Origin: Algimonas arctica
GTDB lineage: Bacteria; Pseudomonadota; Alphaproteobacteria; Caulobacterales; Maricaulaceae
Direction: 5' to 3'
Assembly: GCF_014652695.1 (NCBI RefSeq)
Contig: NZ_BMZH01000014.1
Span: 1-52,043 of the forward strand
DNA: 52,043 bases
The notes beneath the pieces were generated by a model. The model did not search any database. It saw only the letters and a list, made by a program, of their open reading frames with translations, and had not been told where the DNA came from. The position numbers and the translations under genes are program-made. Below are positions 26,053 to 35,021 of the stretch, one piece after another. Each line of letters begins with the position of its first letter. Positions within the stretch are counted from its first letter, which is position 1.

Positions 26053-26742
26053 TTGACCATAAAAATTATAGGGGCCGGGTTCGGACGAACGGGCACAGCA
26101 TCATTGAAAACTGCGCTGGAAACGCTTCTTCAAGCGCCCTGTTATCATATGAGCGAGGTTCTCGGGACCGCTGGTCATGTTGACCTATGGATTGATGCGG
26201 CGGCTGGAAATCCAGACTGGAATACAATTTTCGAAGGCTATGGTGCGACCGTGGATTTCCCCGGGTCTCACTATTGGCGCGAACTTGCAGATGCGTATCC
26301 AGAGGCCAAAATTATACTCTCAGTTCGCGATGCTGAGCGATGGTTCGCATCGACGCAGGACACGATTTTCAGTGAGATGATGCAAGGCCTTCAAGAAGGC
26401 ACAAAATGGGGTCGAATGGCTGATGCGACTATCACTGATCATATGGGCGGTGATCTCAACGATAAAGAGGCCCTCGTCGCGGCCTTCAATGACCACAGCG
26501 CCCGCGTTAAAGCTGCTTTTGGTCCTGAGCGTTTGCTCGTATTCGAAGCCAAAGAAGGATGGACGCCGTTGTGTGAATTCCTCGGCGTACCCGTACCGGA
26601 AGGTGACTACCCGCACATAAATTCCAAAGCAGAGTTCGACGCTGTTTTCGGCCTTTTAAGATCACCCATTGGCGCAGCCGTTATGAACGGTGACGGCATT
26701 GAGAGCGAAACAGTGCATGAAGATCTATTCAATGCGGACTGA
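26053..26742 (+). CDS. Sulfotransferase-like P-loop protein
   Basis: The protein of about 229 residues has a PAPS-binding-like P-loop, GAGFGRTGTASLK (about residues 7-19), and the strand KIILSVRDAERWFAST, both typical of Sulfotransfer_4-type proteins (related to sulfotransferases, often in marine bacteria). WxxLCEFLGVPVPEG near the end is the usual family motif. TTG 26053 is chosen since GGGAGG lies six bases before it and it starts just before the first strand. An upstream frame reaches 26014. The acceptor substrate is unknown. It is transcribed alone. Confidence 0.78.
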   Translation: MTIKIIGAGFGRTGTASLKTALETLLQAPCYHMSEVLGTAGHVDLWIDAAAGNPDWNTIFEGYGATVDFPGSHYWRELADAYPEAKIILSVRDAERWFASTQDTIFSEMMQGLQEGTKWGRMADATITDHMGGDLNDKEALVAAFNDHSARVKAAFGPERLLVFEAKEGWTPLCEFLGVPVPEGDYPHINSKAEFDAVFGLLRSPIGAAVMNGDGIESETVHEDLFNAD

Positions 26743-26812
26743 GGCGACGTACACCGCCTGATACCCCATCGTTCTGCCGCGAAGGGGAATCTGCTTGCAA
26801 ATGCGGGTATTG

Positions 26813-26866
26813 GCCCCTCGGGGCGCATGTCCTAAAGGACACGCTTTTCTTCCGGCTACGCCGGAA
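26813..26866. repeat. Cluster of three short hairpins
   Basis: Three perfect palindromes follow one another: GCCCC tc GGGGC (26813-26824), TGTCC taaa GGACA (26828-26841) and TTCCGG ctacg CCGGAA (26850-26866). They lie 27 bases from the tRNA-Cys 3' end. On the minus strand the 26850-26866 hairpin is followed by GAAAAG rather than a T-run, so a terminator role is weak. Confidence 0.45.
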
Positions 26867-26892
26867 ACTCTAGGGCGAAGAAAAGTTAGACT

Positions 26893-26966
26893 TGGAGGTA
26901 CCACCCGGAATCGAACCGGGGTGGCTGGATTTGCAATCCAGAGCGTAACCACTCCGCCATGGTACC
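26893..26966 (-). tRNA. tRNA-Cys (anticodon GCA)
   Basis: A complete cloverleaf: acceptor GGTACCA/TGGTACC, discriminator T, encoded CCA, anticodon loop TTGCAAA giving GCA, T-loop GGTTCGATTCC. Length 74 bases. Confidence 0.96.
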
Positions 26967-27177
26967 ATCCAAGACGCTGCCTTTACCAAGGGGACGGGGC
27001 AGCGTGCAACGTTTATTCTTCAGGCGATGCAGTTAATGCGCAAAAGAGCACTGTAAAAATTCGATCCCCTCACAGACGATAAGGCGCCATGCGCGCAACG
27101 GCGTTGCAGGCAACAGCGCGCGCGGCTAGGAGGCAGGCTGAACCTGTTCTGATTAGATGTCTTAAGGACCGCTCCCC

Positions 27178-27837
27178 ATGCCCCAGTTCGATTTCGATGC
27201 CGCGCGCGAAACGATGGTTGAAAGCCAGATCCGCCCTTCGGATGTGACTGACCTGAAACTCTTGGCAGCCTTTCGCCGTACGCCCCGCGAACGGTTTGTC
27301 CCGGCATCAAAAATGGCGCTCGCGTATGGAGATACAGTCTTGAATTATGGCGATGGGCGCAGTCTTTTGCTGCCGCGTGACTTTGCGAAACTGGTGCAGG
27401 CCGCGGATATTCAATCGGACGAGGTCGTGCTCGATATTGCTTGTGCGCGCGGATATTCGACAACGATTTTGTCTGAACTCGCGGAAACGGTCGTGGGTCT
27501 GGAAACAGACGACGAAACTGTTGACCGGGCGACGGCGCTGTTGACTGACTTGGATGTGGTCAACGCAGCCGTTGTCAAAGGGGACCTCAAACGTGGCGCG
27601 CCGGAACACGGGCCTTTTAATGTGATTATCGTGGGCGGCGCGGTGCCAGAGGTGCCGCAGGCTTGGTTTGGGCAATTGGCCAATGGCGGGCGTTTGGCTG
27701 TTATCATCAAAGACGGTCCAGTTGGCCGGGCCACGATTTTCACGAAGTCCGGTAATGCCATTGGCGACCGGGTTGTGTTTGATGCGCATGCGCCGTTTTT
27801 GTCCGGATTTGAACCCGCACATAGTTTTATTTTTTAG
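27178..27837 (+). CDS. Protein-L-isoaspartate O-methyltransferase family protein
   Basis: The 219-residue SAM-dependent methyltransferase has the Pcm layout: MVESQIRPSDVTD near the N-terminus, RTPRERFVP (about 35-43), the SAM-binding strand VVLDIACARGYSTT (about 83-96) and a VIIVGGAVPEVP strand. The usual GxGSGY is CARGY here, so the SAM loop is altered. This version is found upstream of tolC in many alphaproteobacteria, where its repair role is unproven. The TolC-family gene starts 23 bases after it. Confidence 0.83.
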   Translation: MPQFDFDAARETMVESQIRPSDVTDLKLLAAFRRTPRERFVPASKMALAYGDTVLNYGDGRSLLLPRDFAKLVQAADIQSDEVVLDIACARGYSTTILSELAETVVGLETDDETVDRATALLTDLDVVNAAVVKGDLKRGAPEHGPFNVIIVGGAVPEVPQAWFGQLANGGRLAVIIKDGPVGRATIFTKSGNAIGDRVVFDAHAPFLSGFEPAHSFIF

Positions 27838-27860
27838 CCATCCTACTTGATCGAACCGCT

Positions 27861-29420
27861 ATGCGTGTTTTTCGAAACGTCCTGCTGATTACAAGCGCAG
27901 CGCTGTCCGTTGCTTGTGTCATGGCTGGATACGCGAATGCGCAAGAGGTTGACCCAGCGCCTCAGGCTGGCGTCTTTGGGACGGATACGTTGCAAACTGT
28001 TTTGGCGAGTGTTTACCGAAATAACCCGCAATTGCTGGGCGAACGGGCGCGCCTGCGGGAGATTGACGAAACCTATATTCAAGCGCGGGCGCAGGGACGT
28101 CCTTCCTTAACGGCAGGGGGCGAACTATCGCTGCAAGCAACGCGGTCGCCCGGCGATGGGACCAATCCTTTTGTTCCGGCTGGTGGCGGAGGGTGGTCGG
28201 ATACGACCCCAAGTGCGAGCCAACTCATTGCGATCCAACCGCTGTACCAAGGGGGACGAATTAAAGCGCTCAAACAGCAAACAAAAGCCAGCATTATGGC
28301 GGCGCGGGCTGGATTGGAAAACGCCGAAAACAACGTCTTCTTGTCTGCGGCGAAGGCTTATGTCGATGTGCTGCGAGACGAAGAAACCGCGCGTATTCGT
28401 CGCAACAATGTGCGCGTTCTGACGCGGCAATTGACCGCGGCGAATGAGCGGTTTGACGTCGGAGAAGGAACCCGGACTGATATTGCGCAATCTGAATCGC
28501 GCCTTGCGGGGGCCGAAGCGGGCCTAGCGCTGGCGGACGCGCAAATCGCCAGCAGCCGCGCGATATTCGTACGTTACGTTGGTCGGATGCCCGATCAACT
28601 GTCTCCTGTGCCTGCATTCATCGTGCCGGAGAGCCTCGACCAAGCGATTGCGCTGGCGCGCGATAATAACCCACAACTGCTCGCCGCATATTATAATGAG
28701 CTGGCCGGTACGGCCGCGATTGATGTGGCGAAAGCGGCGGGACGCCCAACGATTAGTTTGCAAGGCTCACTGGTCCGTTCGCGCGGGACGTTGCTCGGGT
28801 TTCAAGATACGGATCAAGCGACGATTGGCGCGAATGTGAGTGTGCCGATTTTCAGTGGCGGCGCTAACGCGTCGCGGGTTCGCCAAGCCAAGCATGCGAA
28901 GACACGGCTCGGTTTCGAAGCGCGGGATGTTGAACGGATTGTCGATCAAACGATCACACAGATATGGGCGCAAATGGGCGCGGCGAAACGGATAGTCGCA
29001 ACGAGTAAACGTCAAGTCGCGGCGTCCGACGTTGCGTTTGAGGGAGTTTCGTTGGAACAACAGGTGGGAACCCGAACGCAACTGGACGTGCTGGACGCGG
29101 AGCAAGAAACGCTGAACGCAAAATTGACCTTGATCAATGCCGAACGGGATTATGACGCCGCCGTCTTTCAGCTACTCTCCACCATTGGCGTGCTGGATGC
29201 GGATGGGATTGATCTGCCGATTACGCGGCACGATCCAGACGCCTATTTTTCTGATCTACGCGATGATCGCTTTAAGAGAGCCGGGGACCGTTTCCTTCCT
29301 GATGTCTTTCGAAATGATGAGCCGGTGTTCCCAAATCTCAATGAAGACGATGCGATCATTGGGGTGTCTGAAGGTGAGGGTGCGCCTCTGGATGCCGAAT
29401 CGGACTCAGAAGAAGATTGA
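27861..29420 (+). CDS. tolC: TolC-family outer membrane efflux/type I secretion protein
   Basis: This 519-residue protein forms the outer membrane channel and periplasmic tunnel for efflux pumps or type I secretion. It has a signal peptide (cleavage near ANAQ, about residue 28), then two TolC repeats, each a pair of long coiled helices (about 100-220 and 300-410), with GTRTDIAQSESRL and GTRTQLDVLDAEQ as the matching repeat motifs. The C-terminal tail is acidic (EGEGAPLDAESDSEED). No inner-membrane pump or adaptor gene is adjacent, so its partner is elsewhere. Confidence 0.92.
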   Translation: MRVFRNVLLITSAALSVACVMAGYANAQEVDPAPQAGVFGTDTLQTVLASVYRNNPQLLGERARLREIDETYIQARAQGRPSLTAGGELSLQATRSPGDGTNPFVPAGGGGWSDTTPSASQLIAIQPLYQGGRIKALKQQTKASIMAARAGLENAENNVFLSAAKAYVDVLRDEETARIRRNNVRVLTRQLTAANERFDVGEGTRTDIAQSESRLAGAEAGLALADAQIASSRAIFVRYVGRMPDQLSPVPAFIVPESLDQAIALARDNNPQLLAAYYNELAGTAAIDVAKAAGRPTISLQGSLVRSRGTLLGFQDTDQATIGANVSVPIFSGGANASRVRQAKHAKTRLGFEARDVERIVDQTITQIWAQMGAAKRIVATSKRQVAASDVAFEGVSLEQQVGTRTQLDVLDAEQETLNAKLTLINAERDYDAAVFQLLSTIGVLDADGIDLPITRHDPDAYFSDLRDDRFKRAGDRFLPDVFRNDEPVFPNLNEDDAIIGVSEGEGAPLDAESDSEED

Positions 29421-29544
29421 GGCCTTTTTTGGCGTTTAGACGCCGATGAAGCCGTAATTTCTGAGTCAATTTTTTCTCGCAAACGGCGGGTGATAAAAAG
29501 AAAATTCCCTCGTGGATTGTGGACAGACCTGTCTAGACAAGTGG

Positions 29545-29559
29545 TTAACCATCGCTTAA
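29545..29559 (+). promoter_or_regulatory. CtrA-type binding site upstream of popZ
   Basis: TTAA-CCATCGC-TTAA matches the CtrA consensus TTAA-N7-TTAA exactly, including the TTAACCAT half-site. It is 63 bases upstream of the popZ start. CtrA control of popZ would place the gene in the cell-cycle programme. Inferred from the consensus only. Confidence 0.7.
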
Positions 29560-29621
29560 CTCATTGTTACGTAAGGCCCGTAAATTGATTCTGGGCGCTT
29601 AAATGGGGATTGCGAGCAGGT

Positions 29622-30926
29622 ATGTCTGAACAGACTCCGGAATCCACTGCAAACATAACTGACGAGGACGGCTTTGCCGTGGCCGAGTCGGAACCGAGTA
29701 TGGAAGACATTCTCGCATCTATCCGCAAAATAATTTCTGACGACGCTGACCCTGTGCCACTGGATGGCCCTGGTGATGCGCCAATTGAAAATAGCGGTGA
29801 AGAATTATCACCTGTTTCAAACGCCACAGCTGAGCCTCTTATAGCGGTTGATGCCGAGGCTGATCCGTTTGATCTCGACTCGCTATTAGGCGACCTGAAC
29901 GCGGGTGAAACATCTGTCTCCCAGAATGACACTTTCGCCCAGTCTATTGGGATTGGCGACATGGCGTCACTTGACGATGATCTCGCCATTCCAGAGCTCG
30001 ATGTAGAAACGGATGCGTCCGAAGCTGCGTCTCTTGATCAAGATCAAGATGATATGGATCGGCTTATGAATGAGCTACTCGTCGATATGGATGAGCCGAC
30101 GATGATGGCCGGGACCGAAGGCCCGCTCGCGGCCGCCGTCGTGCCCCACACTCTCACACCCCAAGTCGGCAAGTCGCAAACAGCCACAGATGATGACGAC
30201 ATGGATGTCGTAAAATCGCTTATAGCGGATCTGACGGATGATGATGTTGATCCGTCCGCGGACGCATCGTCACTAGACGATCTGGATTTAGATCTTGATG
30301 CGATGATGAACGAACTCGCCGGGTTTGACACGGATCCCATCTCCGAAACGCAGGCAGAATCTGTGATGGTGACAGAGTCCGATATGGATGACCTCGACCT
30401 CATGGAAGACGATATTTTCGAGAGCATTCTCGAAATGACGTTAGAGGATGAAGTTGAAGCCTTTGACGCAAAATCTGAAATTGATCCCAACGTTCCAAGC
30501 TTGGCCGATATTGCCGCAGCGGCCGAAGCCGAAGCAATTGTTGAGCCGGCTGTTATGGTGAAATCAGCTGCCGTTCTCGGCGCGAAAACACAACAAGCCG
30601 ATATTGAGGAGCCTGTTTCGGGCGCTTCAGTCACCCCTGAGCCTGCCAAACCGACACCTTCCGAAATGGAGACACCCATGCCGAGCGCCCTTCGCTCTGA
30701 CGCGATTCTTGACGATGTGACCGAAAAGGCCTCAATGTCCGCATTTGCAGAACTCAACCAAGTTGTTGAAGACAAGGCGATCCTATCGGAACGCGGTCCT
30801 CGCATTGGCGATTTGGTGCAAGATGCGCTCAAGCCGATGCTCAAGGAATGGCTGGACGCGAATATTCAGTCAATTGTCGAGCGCGCCGTGGCCAAAGAAG
30901 TCAAACGCATCGCTGACGGTAAATAA
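29622..30926 (+). CDS. popZ: PopZ-like polar organizing protein (DUF2497)
   Basis: The protein of about 434 residues has the two conserved ends of PopZ: an N-terminal helix SMEDILASIRKIISDD (residues 26-41) and a C-terminal helical part ending VQDALKPMLKEWLDANIQ and VERAVAKEVKRI (about 395-434). Between them is a long acidic linker, rich in Asp, Glu, Ala and Ser and likely disordered, with recurring LDDLDLD-type stretches. Caulobacter PopZ (about 177 residues) self-assembles at the poles and anchors ParB and signalling proteins. This homologue is much longer. Placement between a TolC-family gene and valS supports the call. The ATG at 29622 is preferred to a TTG at 29610. Confidence 0.87.
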   Translation: MSEQTPESTANITDEDGFAVAESEPSMEDILASIRKIISDDADPVPLDGPGDAPIENSGEELSPVSNATAEPLIAVDAEADPFDLDSLLGDLNAGETSVSQNDTFAQSIGIGDMASLDDDLAIPELDVETDASEAASLDQDQDDMDRLMNELLVDMDEPTMMAGTEGPLAAAVVPHTLTPQVGKSQTATDDDDMDVVKSLIADLTDDDVDPSADASSLDDLDLDLDAMMNELAGFDTDPISETQAESVMVTESDMDDLDLMEDDIFESILEMTLEDEVEAFDAKSEIDPNVPSLADIAAAAEAEAIVEPAVMVKSAAVLGAKTQQADIEEPVSGASVTPEPAKPTPSEMETPMPSALRSDAILDDVTEKASMSAFAELNQVVEDKAILSERGPRIGDLVQDALKPMLKEWLDANIQSIVERAVAKEVKRIADGK

Positions 30927-31000
30927 GCTGTTCGGTTAGTCGGGCGCTAATCCCCGACTTAACAATGCCGATTGCCTGCGCTAAGCAGGCCGTGATCACA

Positions 31001-31041
31001 CCCGCCCCCGGCACAGGCCGACATGGGGGCGGGTCTTTTTT
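31001..31041 (+). terminator. Strong intrinsic terminator just before valS
   Basis: CCCGCCCCC (31001-31009) pairs with GGGGGCGGG (31025-31033), followed by TCTTTTTTG. It ends 12 bases before the valS start codon. It probably ends popZ transcription. Because no promoter can fit between it and the ATG, valS must either be read through (attenuation) or start within the stem region. A second hairpin (GCCTGC gctaa GCAGGC) precedes it. Confidence 0.75.
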
Positions 31042-31053
31042 GTTGAGCGACCC

Positions 31054-34017
31054 ATGCCCGAGATGACACCCGAAAATAATTTGGACTTGCCGAAGCATTT
31101 CGATCCGAAAGAGGCAGAGCAGCGCCTTTATGCGGCGTGGGAGGCCGCAGAGTGTTTTAAGCCCACTCTGGATGATGCGAAGCCGCCGTTTTCAATCGTC
31201 ATCCCGCCCCCCAATGTAACGGGCAGCCTGCATATGGGTCACGCGGTCAATAATACGATTCAGGATATTCTCGCGCGCTTTCACCGGATGCGTGGCTTTG
31301 ACGTGCTGTGGCAGCCGGGCACGGACCACGCGGGCATCGCTACGCAGATGGTAGTCGAACGCAAGCTAGCCGACGAACAACGCCCGCGCGCCAGCATGAC
31401 TCGTGATGAATTCACGGCGGAAGTCTGGGATTGGAAAGCCGAGTCCGGCGGGATCATCACCGAACAACTCCGTCGTTTGGGGGCCAGTTGTGATTGGTCG
31501 CGGGAGAAATTTACGCTCGGAAATCCGGAGGACCCGACTGACAAAATGGCCGAAGCGGTCACAAAAGCCTTCGTCGAGATGTATAATGACGGGCTGATTT
31601 ACCGCGACAAACGTTTGGTCAATTGGGACCCGCATTTCCAAACCGCGATTAGCGATCTTGAGGTCGAAAACCGCGATGTGGACGGCTATTTCTGGCACTT
31701 CAAATATCCGCTCGCGGGTGGGGAGACCTATACCTACGTCGAGAAGGATGAAGACGGTAACGTCACCCTGTCCGAAGAGCGCGACTATATTTCTATCGCC
31801 ACGACACGGCCTGAAACCATGCTCGGGGACGGCGCTATCGCAGTGCATCCGGATGATGAACGTTACGCGCCGATTGTCGGCAAGATGGTGCGTCTGCCGC
31901 TCACACACCGCCTGATCCCGATCATTACGGATGAATATCCGGATATGGATTTCGGCTCTGGCGCGGTGAAAATCACCGGCGCGCATGACTTTAACGATTA
32001 CGAAGTCGCCAAGCGCAACGACATTCCAATGTATTCGCTGATGGGGACCAAAGGCGAAATGATCGCGTCCGAGATCATGCCCGACAAATATGTCGGCATG
32101 GACCGCTTTGATGCACGCACAGCCGTCGTCGCCGACATTGACGCCGAAGGCTTGCTAATTGCCGTCGAAGACAAAAAAATCATGCAGCCCTTTGGGGATC
32201 GATCCAATGCGGTGATCGAACCCATGTTGACGGATCAATGGTTCGTGGCGGCGGACAAGCTCGCAGGCGACGCCATGGCGGCGGTCAATGAGGGCAAGAC
32301 CAATTTCATCCCGGAAAACTGGAAGAAGACCTACGATCACTGGATGGAAAACATCCAGCCGTGGTGCATCTCACGTCAGCTCTGGTGGGGACACCGCGTT
32401 CCGGCTTGGTATGGTCCGAAGGTAATAAAGCGATATCCAAATGGTCAGTTTGAATTATCAACTGATGAACGTCATATCGTAAGCGCCATCAACGAAAATG
32501 AAGCTGAGAGTGCTTTCCACCATTACTATCATGGTATGAATACCCACTTCGTTGATGATGAAACCGACTATGTTGGCTACGTTTCAAATTTATCTAACGA
32601 GACTGAAGAGTATGCCTTTAAAGGCTATCCTATTCTTCGTGACCCCGACGTCCTAGACACATGGTTCTCATCCGGCCTCTGGCCGTTCTCGACCCTCGGT
32701 TGGCCCGACAACACGGCGGAGCTTGAGAAATTTTACCCAACGTCCGTCCTCGTCACGGCGCATGACATCATCTTTTTCTGGGTCGCGCGGATGATGATGC
32801 AGGGCCTTCATTTCATGGACGAAGTGCCGTTCAAGGACGTATATATTCATGCGTTGGTGCTGGATGAGCAGGGCAAAAAAATGTCCAAATCGATTGGCAA
32901 TACGATTGACCCGCTCGATTTGATCGACGGTGTGTCGCTTGATGATTTGGTTGAAAAACGTACGCGCGGGCTGAAGAATCCTGAGAAAGCCCCGCAAGTC
33001 GCCAAAGCGACTCGCAAAGCTTATCCCGACGGGTTCGACGCGTATGGGGCTGACGCGCTGCGGTTCACGCTGGCCGCGATGGCCGGGCAGGGGCGCAATA
33101 TCAAACTGTCTGTCGACCGTGTCGCGGGCTACCGCAATTTCGGCACGAAGCTGTGGAACGCTGCGCGCTTTGCGCAGATGAATGGCTGCCGTTCGCAAGC
33201 TGATTTTGATCCCAAGTCTGTCGACAGCGCACTCAACCAATGGGTGATCGCCAAGACGGCTGACGCCGTAAAACAGGTCACGCATTATATCGAAACCTAC
33301 CGTTTCAATGATGCTGCCGATGCGGCCTATAGCTTCGTTTGGGGGACAGTGTGCGATTGGTATATCGAACTCGCCAAACCGGAACTCCTCGGCGAGACGC
33401 CGGGAGAGACCCAAGCCACGATGGCATGGGTGCTCGATCAGTCGTTCAAACTGCTCCATCCATTCATGCCATTCATCACCGAAGAGCTATGGTCGCAAAC
33501 AGGTGACCGCGACGGTTTTGTCATGCTCGCAGCGTGGCCAGAAGTCGACGCTACGCCTGTTGGCGATAATATTGATTGGCTCATCCGTCTGATTTCCGCG
33601 CTGCGTTCTGTGCGAGCGGAAATGAATGTGCCGCCATCGCGCAAAGCATCGTTGGTTGTCATCGCGCCTGAGGATAAACGCTTCGCACAGTTCAGCGATG
33701 CCCTCGGCCGCTTGGCCCGCGTCGACGGAATTTCGTTCGCGGCGACCGCCCCCGACGGCGCGTTGCAAACCGTGGTTGACGGGGTCAGCTATGCCATTCC
33801 GATGGACGGGTTGATCGACGTGGCGGCGGAAACCAAACGCCTCGACGCAGCCATTGCCAAGGCTGAAGGTGAGATCGCCAAGATTGATAAGAAACTTAGC
33901 AATGAGAAGTTCGTCAGCGGCGCGCCGGAGGCTGTGGTGCAGTTGCAAAAAGATCGTCGCGCCGCCTATGCGGACGAAGTTGCGAAGTTACAGGAGGCGC
34001 GCGCTGCGTTTGGCTAA
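31054..34017 (+). CDS. valS: Valyl-tRNA synthetase
   Basis: This 987-residue class I synthetase charges tRNA-Val. It has the HIGH motif as HMGH (60-63) within PPNVTGSLHMGHAVNN, the editing domain (about residues 190-380), the zinc-less WCISRQLWWGHR stretch, the KMSKS motif (609-613) and a C-terminal coiled-coil arm (about 915-985). A stretch of about 70 residues (codons 456-529) is encoded by clearly more AT-rich DNA than its flanks, in a variable insertion. The last base of the stop is the first base of the next start codon. Confidence 0.96.
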   Translation: MPEMTPENNLDLPKHFDPKEAEQRLYAAWEAAECFKPTLDDAKPPFSIVIPPPNVTGSLHMGHAVNNTIQDILARFHRMRGFDVLWQPGTDHAGIATQMVVERKLADEQRPRASMTRDEFTAEVWDWKAESGGIITEQLRRLGASCDWSREKFTLGNPEDPTDKMAEAVTKAFVEMYNDGLIYRDKRLVNWDPHFQTAISDLEVENRDVDGYFWHFKYPLAGGETYTYVEKDEDGNVTLSEERDYISIATTRPETMLGDGAIAVHPDDERYAPIVGKMVRLPLTHRLIPIITDEYPDMDFGSGAVKITGAHDFNDYEVAKRNDIPMYSLMGTKGEMIASEIMPDKYVGMDRFDARTAVVADIDAEGLLIAVEDKKIMQPFGDRSNAVIEPMLTDQWFVAADKLAGDAMAAVNEGKTNFIPENWKKTYDHWMENIQPWCISRQLWWGHRVPAWYGPKVIKRYPNGQFELSTDERHIVSAINENEAESAFHHYYHGMNTHFVDDETDYVGYVSNLSNETEEYAFKGYPILRDPDVLDTWFSSGLWPFSTLGWPDNTAELEKFYPTSVLVTAHDIIFFWVARMMMQGLHFMDEVPFKDVYIHALVLDEQGKKMSKSIGNTIDPLDLIDGVSLDDLVEKRTRGLKNPEKAPQVAKATRKAYPDGFDAYGADALRFTLAAMAGQGRNIKLSVDRVAGYRNFGTKLWNAARFAQMNGCRSQADFDPKSVDSALNQWVIAKTADAVKQVTHYIETYRFNDAADAAYSFVWGTVCDWYIELAKPELLGETPGETQATMAWVLDQSFKLLHPFMPFITEELWSQTGDRDGFVMLAAWPEVDATPVGDNIDWLIRLISALRSVRAEMNVPPSRKASLVVIAPEDKRFAQFSDALGRLARVDGISFAATAPDGALQTVVDGVSYAIPMDGLIDVAAETKRLDAAIAKAEGEIAKIDKKLSNEKFVSGAPEAVVQLQKDRRAAYADEVAKLQEARAAFG

Positions 34018-34973
34018 TGCATCAGTTCACGACCCATCACGCGGAGTTTGACGGCTTTTCGGACTTCTTTGATCGAGAGGTTCATCCCGAGCTTGTCGCG
34101 CGTGATTCTGTTCGCGCCAAAGCGGTGCGCAATGGCCTTCTCGGTGGGGCATTAACGGCCGTCATTATTCTGGCCGTTGCCGCGACTGTCTATTTGAAAA
34201 CGTCCGAGACCGGGATTGGATTTATGATTGGCATTGGCGCCTTCATGGCCGCCTATTTCGTCTACCATTTTATCACCCACGATATACGCGAAGAAACTAA
34301 GGGCCGGATCGTCAACGCTATCGTCGGCTATGTCGGCTGGCGGTTCACCCCTGACATTGAGAGTTTTGATACGTCCGCGTTTCGGGATCTATTTCTGATT
34401 CCTAAAAAAGTCGACCGGTTCTCTTATGAGGACAGCCTTGCGGGGGAAGCGCACGGCGCAGGGTTTCGATCTGTCGAAGCCCATCTCGAAAAGGAAAGCC
34501 GGAACAGCAAGGGCAATCGGACGTGGAGAACGGTCTTTCGCGGTCAGCTGATGACGCTGGATTTCCCGACGAAGACGTTCGGGCGAACGATTGTTTTGCG
34601 CGACAAAGGGTGGTTCAACGCGAAGAAACAGGCGGACATGAAACGGATCGGTCTGGTTGATCCCGTGTTCGAAAAACTGTTCGAAGCCTACGGCACTGAT
34701 CAAGTCGAAGGCCGCGTGATTCTCGATCCAGCCTTCATGCAAAAGATGGTGGATTTAGAACGGGCCGTCGCGGGTAAGAATATCCGGTTCGGGTTTGATC
34801 AAGATACGCTTTTCATCGCGGTCGAGACGAAAGACCAATTCGAAGCGGGGTCGATGTTTAAGTCACTGACCACGCCTGATCGGACTCAGAAAATTCTCGA
34901 TGAGGTCGGCGCCGTGTTTGATATTGTCGATATGTTGCTGAAGCGAGAAAAACGCCCGTCTCACCCATATTGA
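34017..34973 (+). CDS. DUF3137-type membrane protein
   Basis: The 318-residue protein has two membrane helices near the N-terminus (about residues 40-60 and 68-87) and a large C-terminal cytoplasmic domain containing WRTVFRGQLMTLDFP and VEGRVILDPAFMQKM, typical of DUF3137. The function of the family is unknown. The start overlaps the valS stop by one base (TAATG). A related gene lies next door. Confidence 0.75.
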   Translation: MHQFTTHHAEFDGFSDFFDREVHPELVARDSVRAKAVRNGLLGGALTAVIILAVAATVYLKTSETGIGFMIGIGAFMAAYFVYHFITHDIREETKGRIVNAIVGYVGWRFTPDIESFDTSAFRDLFLIPKKVDRFSYEDSLAGEAHGAGFRSVEAHLEKESRNSKGNRTWRTVFRGQLMTLDFPTKTFGRTIVLRDKGWFNAKKQADMKRIGLVDPVFEKLFEAYGTDQVEGRVILDPAFMQKMVDLERAVAGKNIRFGFDQDTLFIAVETKDQFEAGSMFKSLTTPDRTQKILDEVGAVFDIVDMLLKREKRPSHPY

Positions 34974-35021
34974 GCAGGAATCACCACACCTCGTTAATGA
35001 CTCCCCGTTAACCATGAATCT

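Noticed and set aside
30044-30844. Minus-strand Ser-rich frame of 266 residues opposite popZ
   Set aside because: It is the antisense of Asp-rich codons (GAT/GAC read as ATC/TC) in the PopZ linker; no start signal and no family.
30965-31066. Possible leader peptide before valS
   Set aside because: A 33-codon frame exists but has one Val codon, no ribosome binding site and runs over the terminator into valS.
32668-33459. Minus-strand frame of 263 residues opposite valS
   Set aside because: Shadow of a conserved sense gene; no ribosome binding site or recognisable motif.
34994-35015. Possible CtrA site before the second DUF3137-type gene
   Set aside because: The two TTAA elements are 10 bases apart instead of 7, and the second lies only six bases from the start codon.
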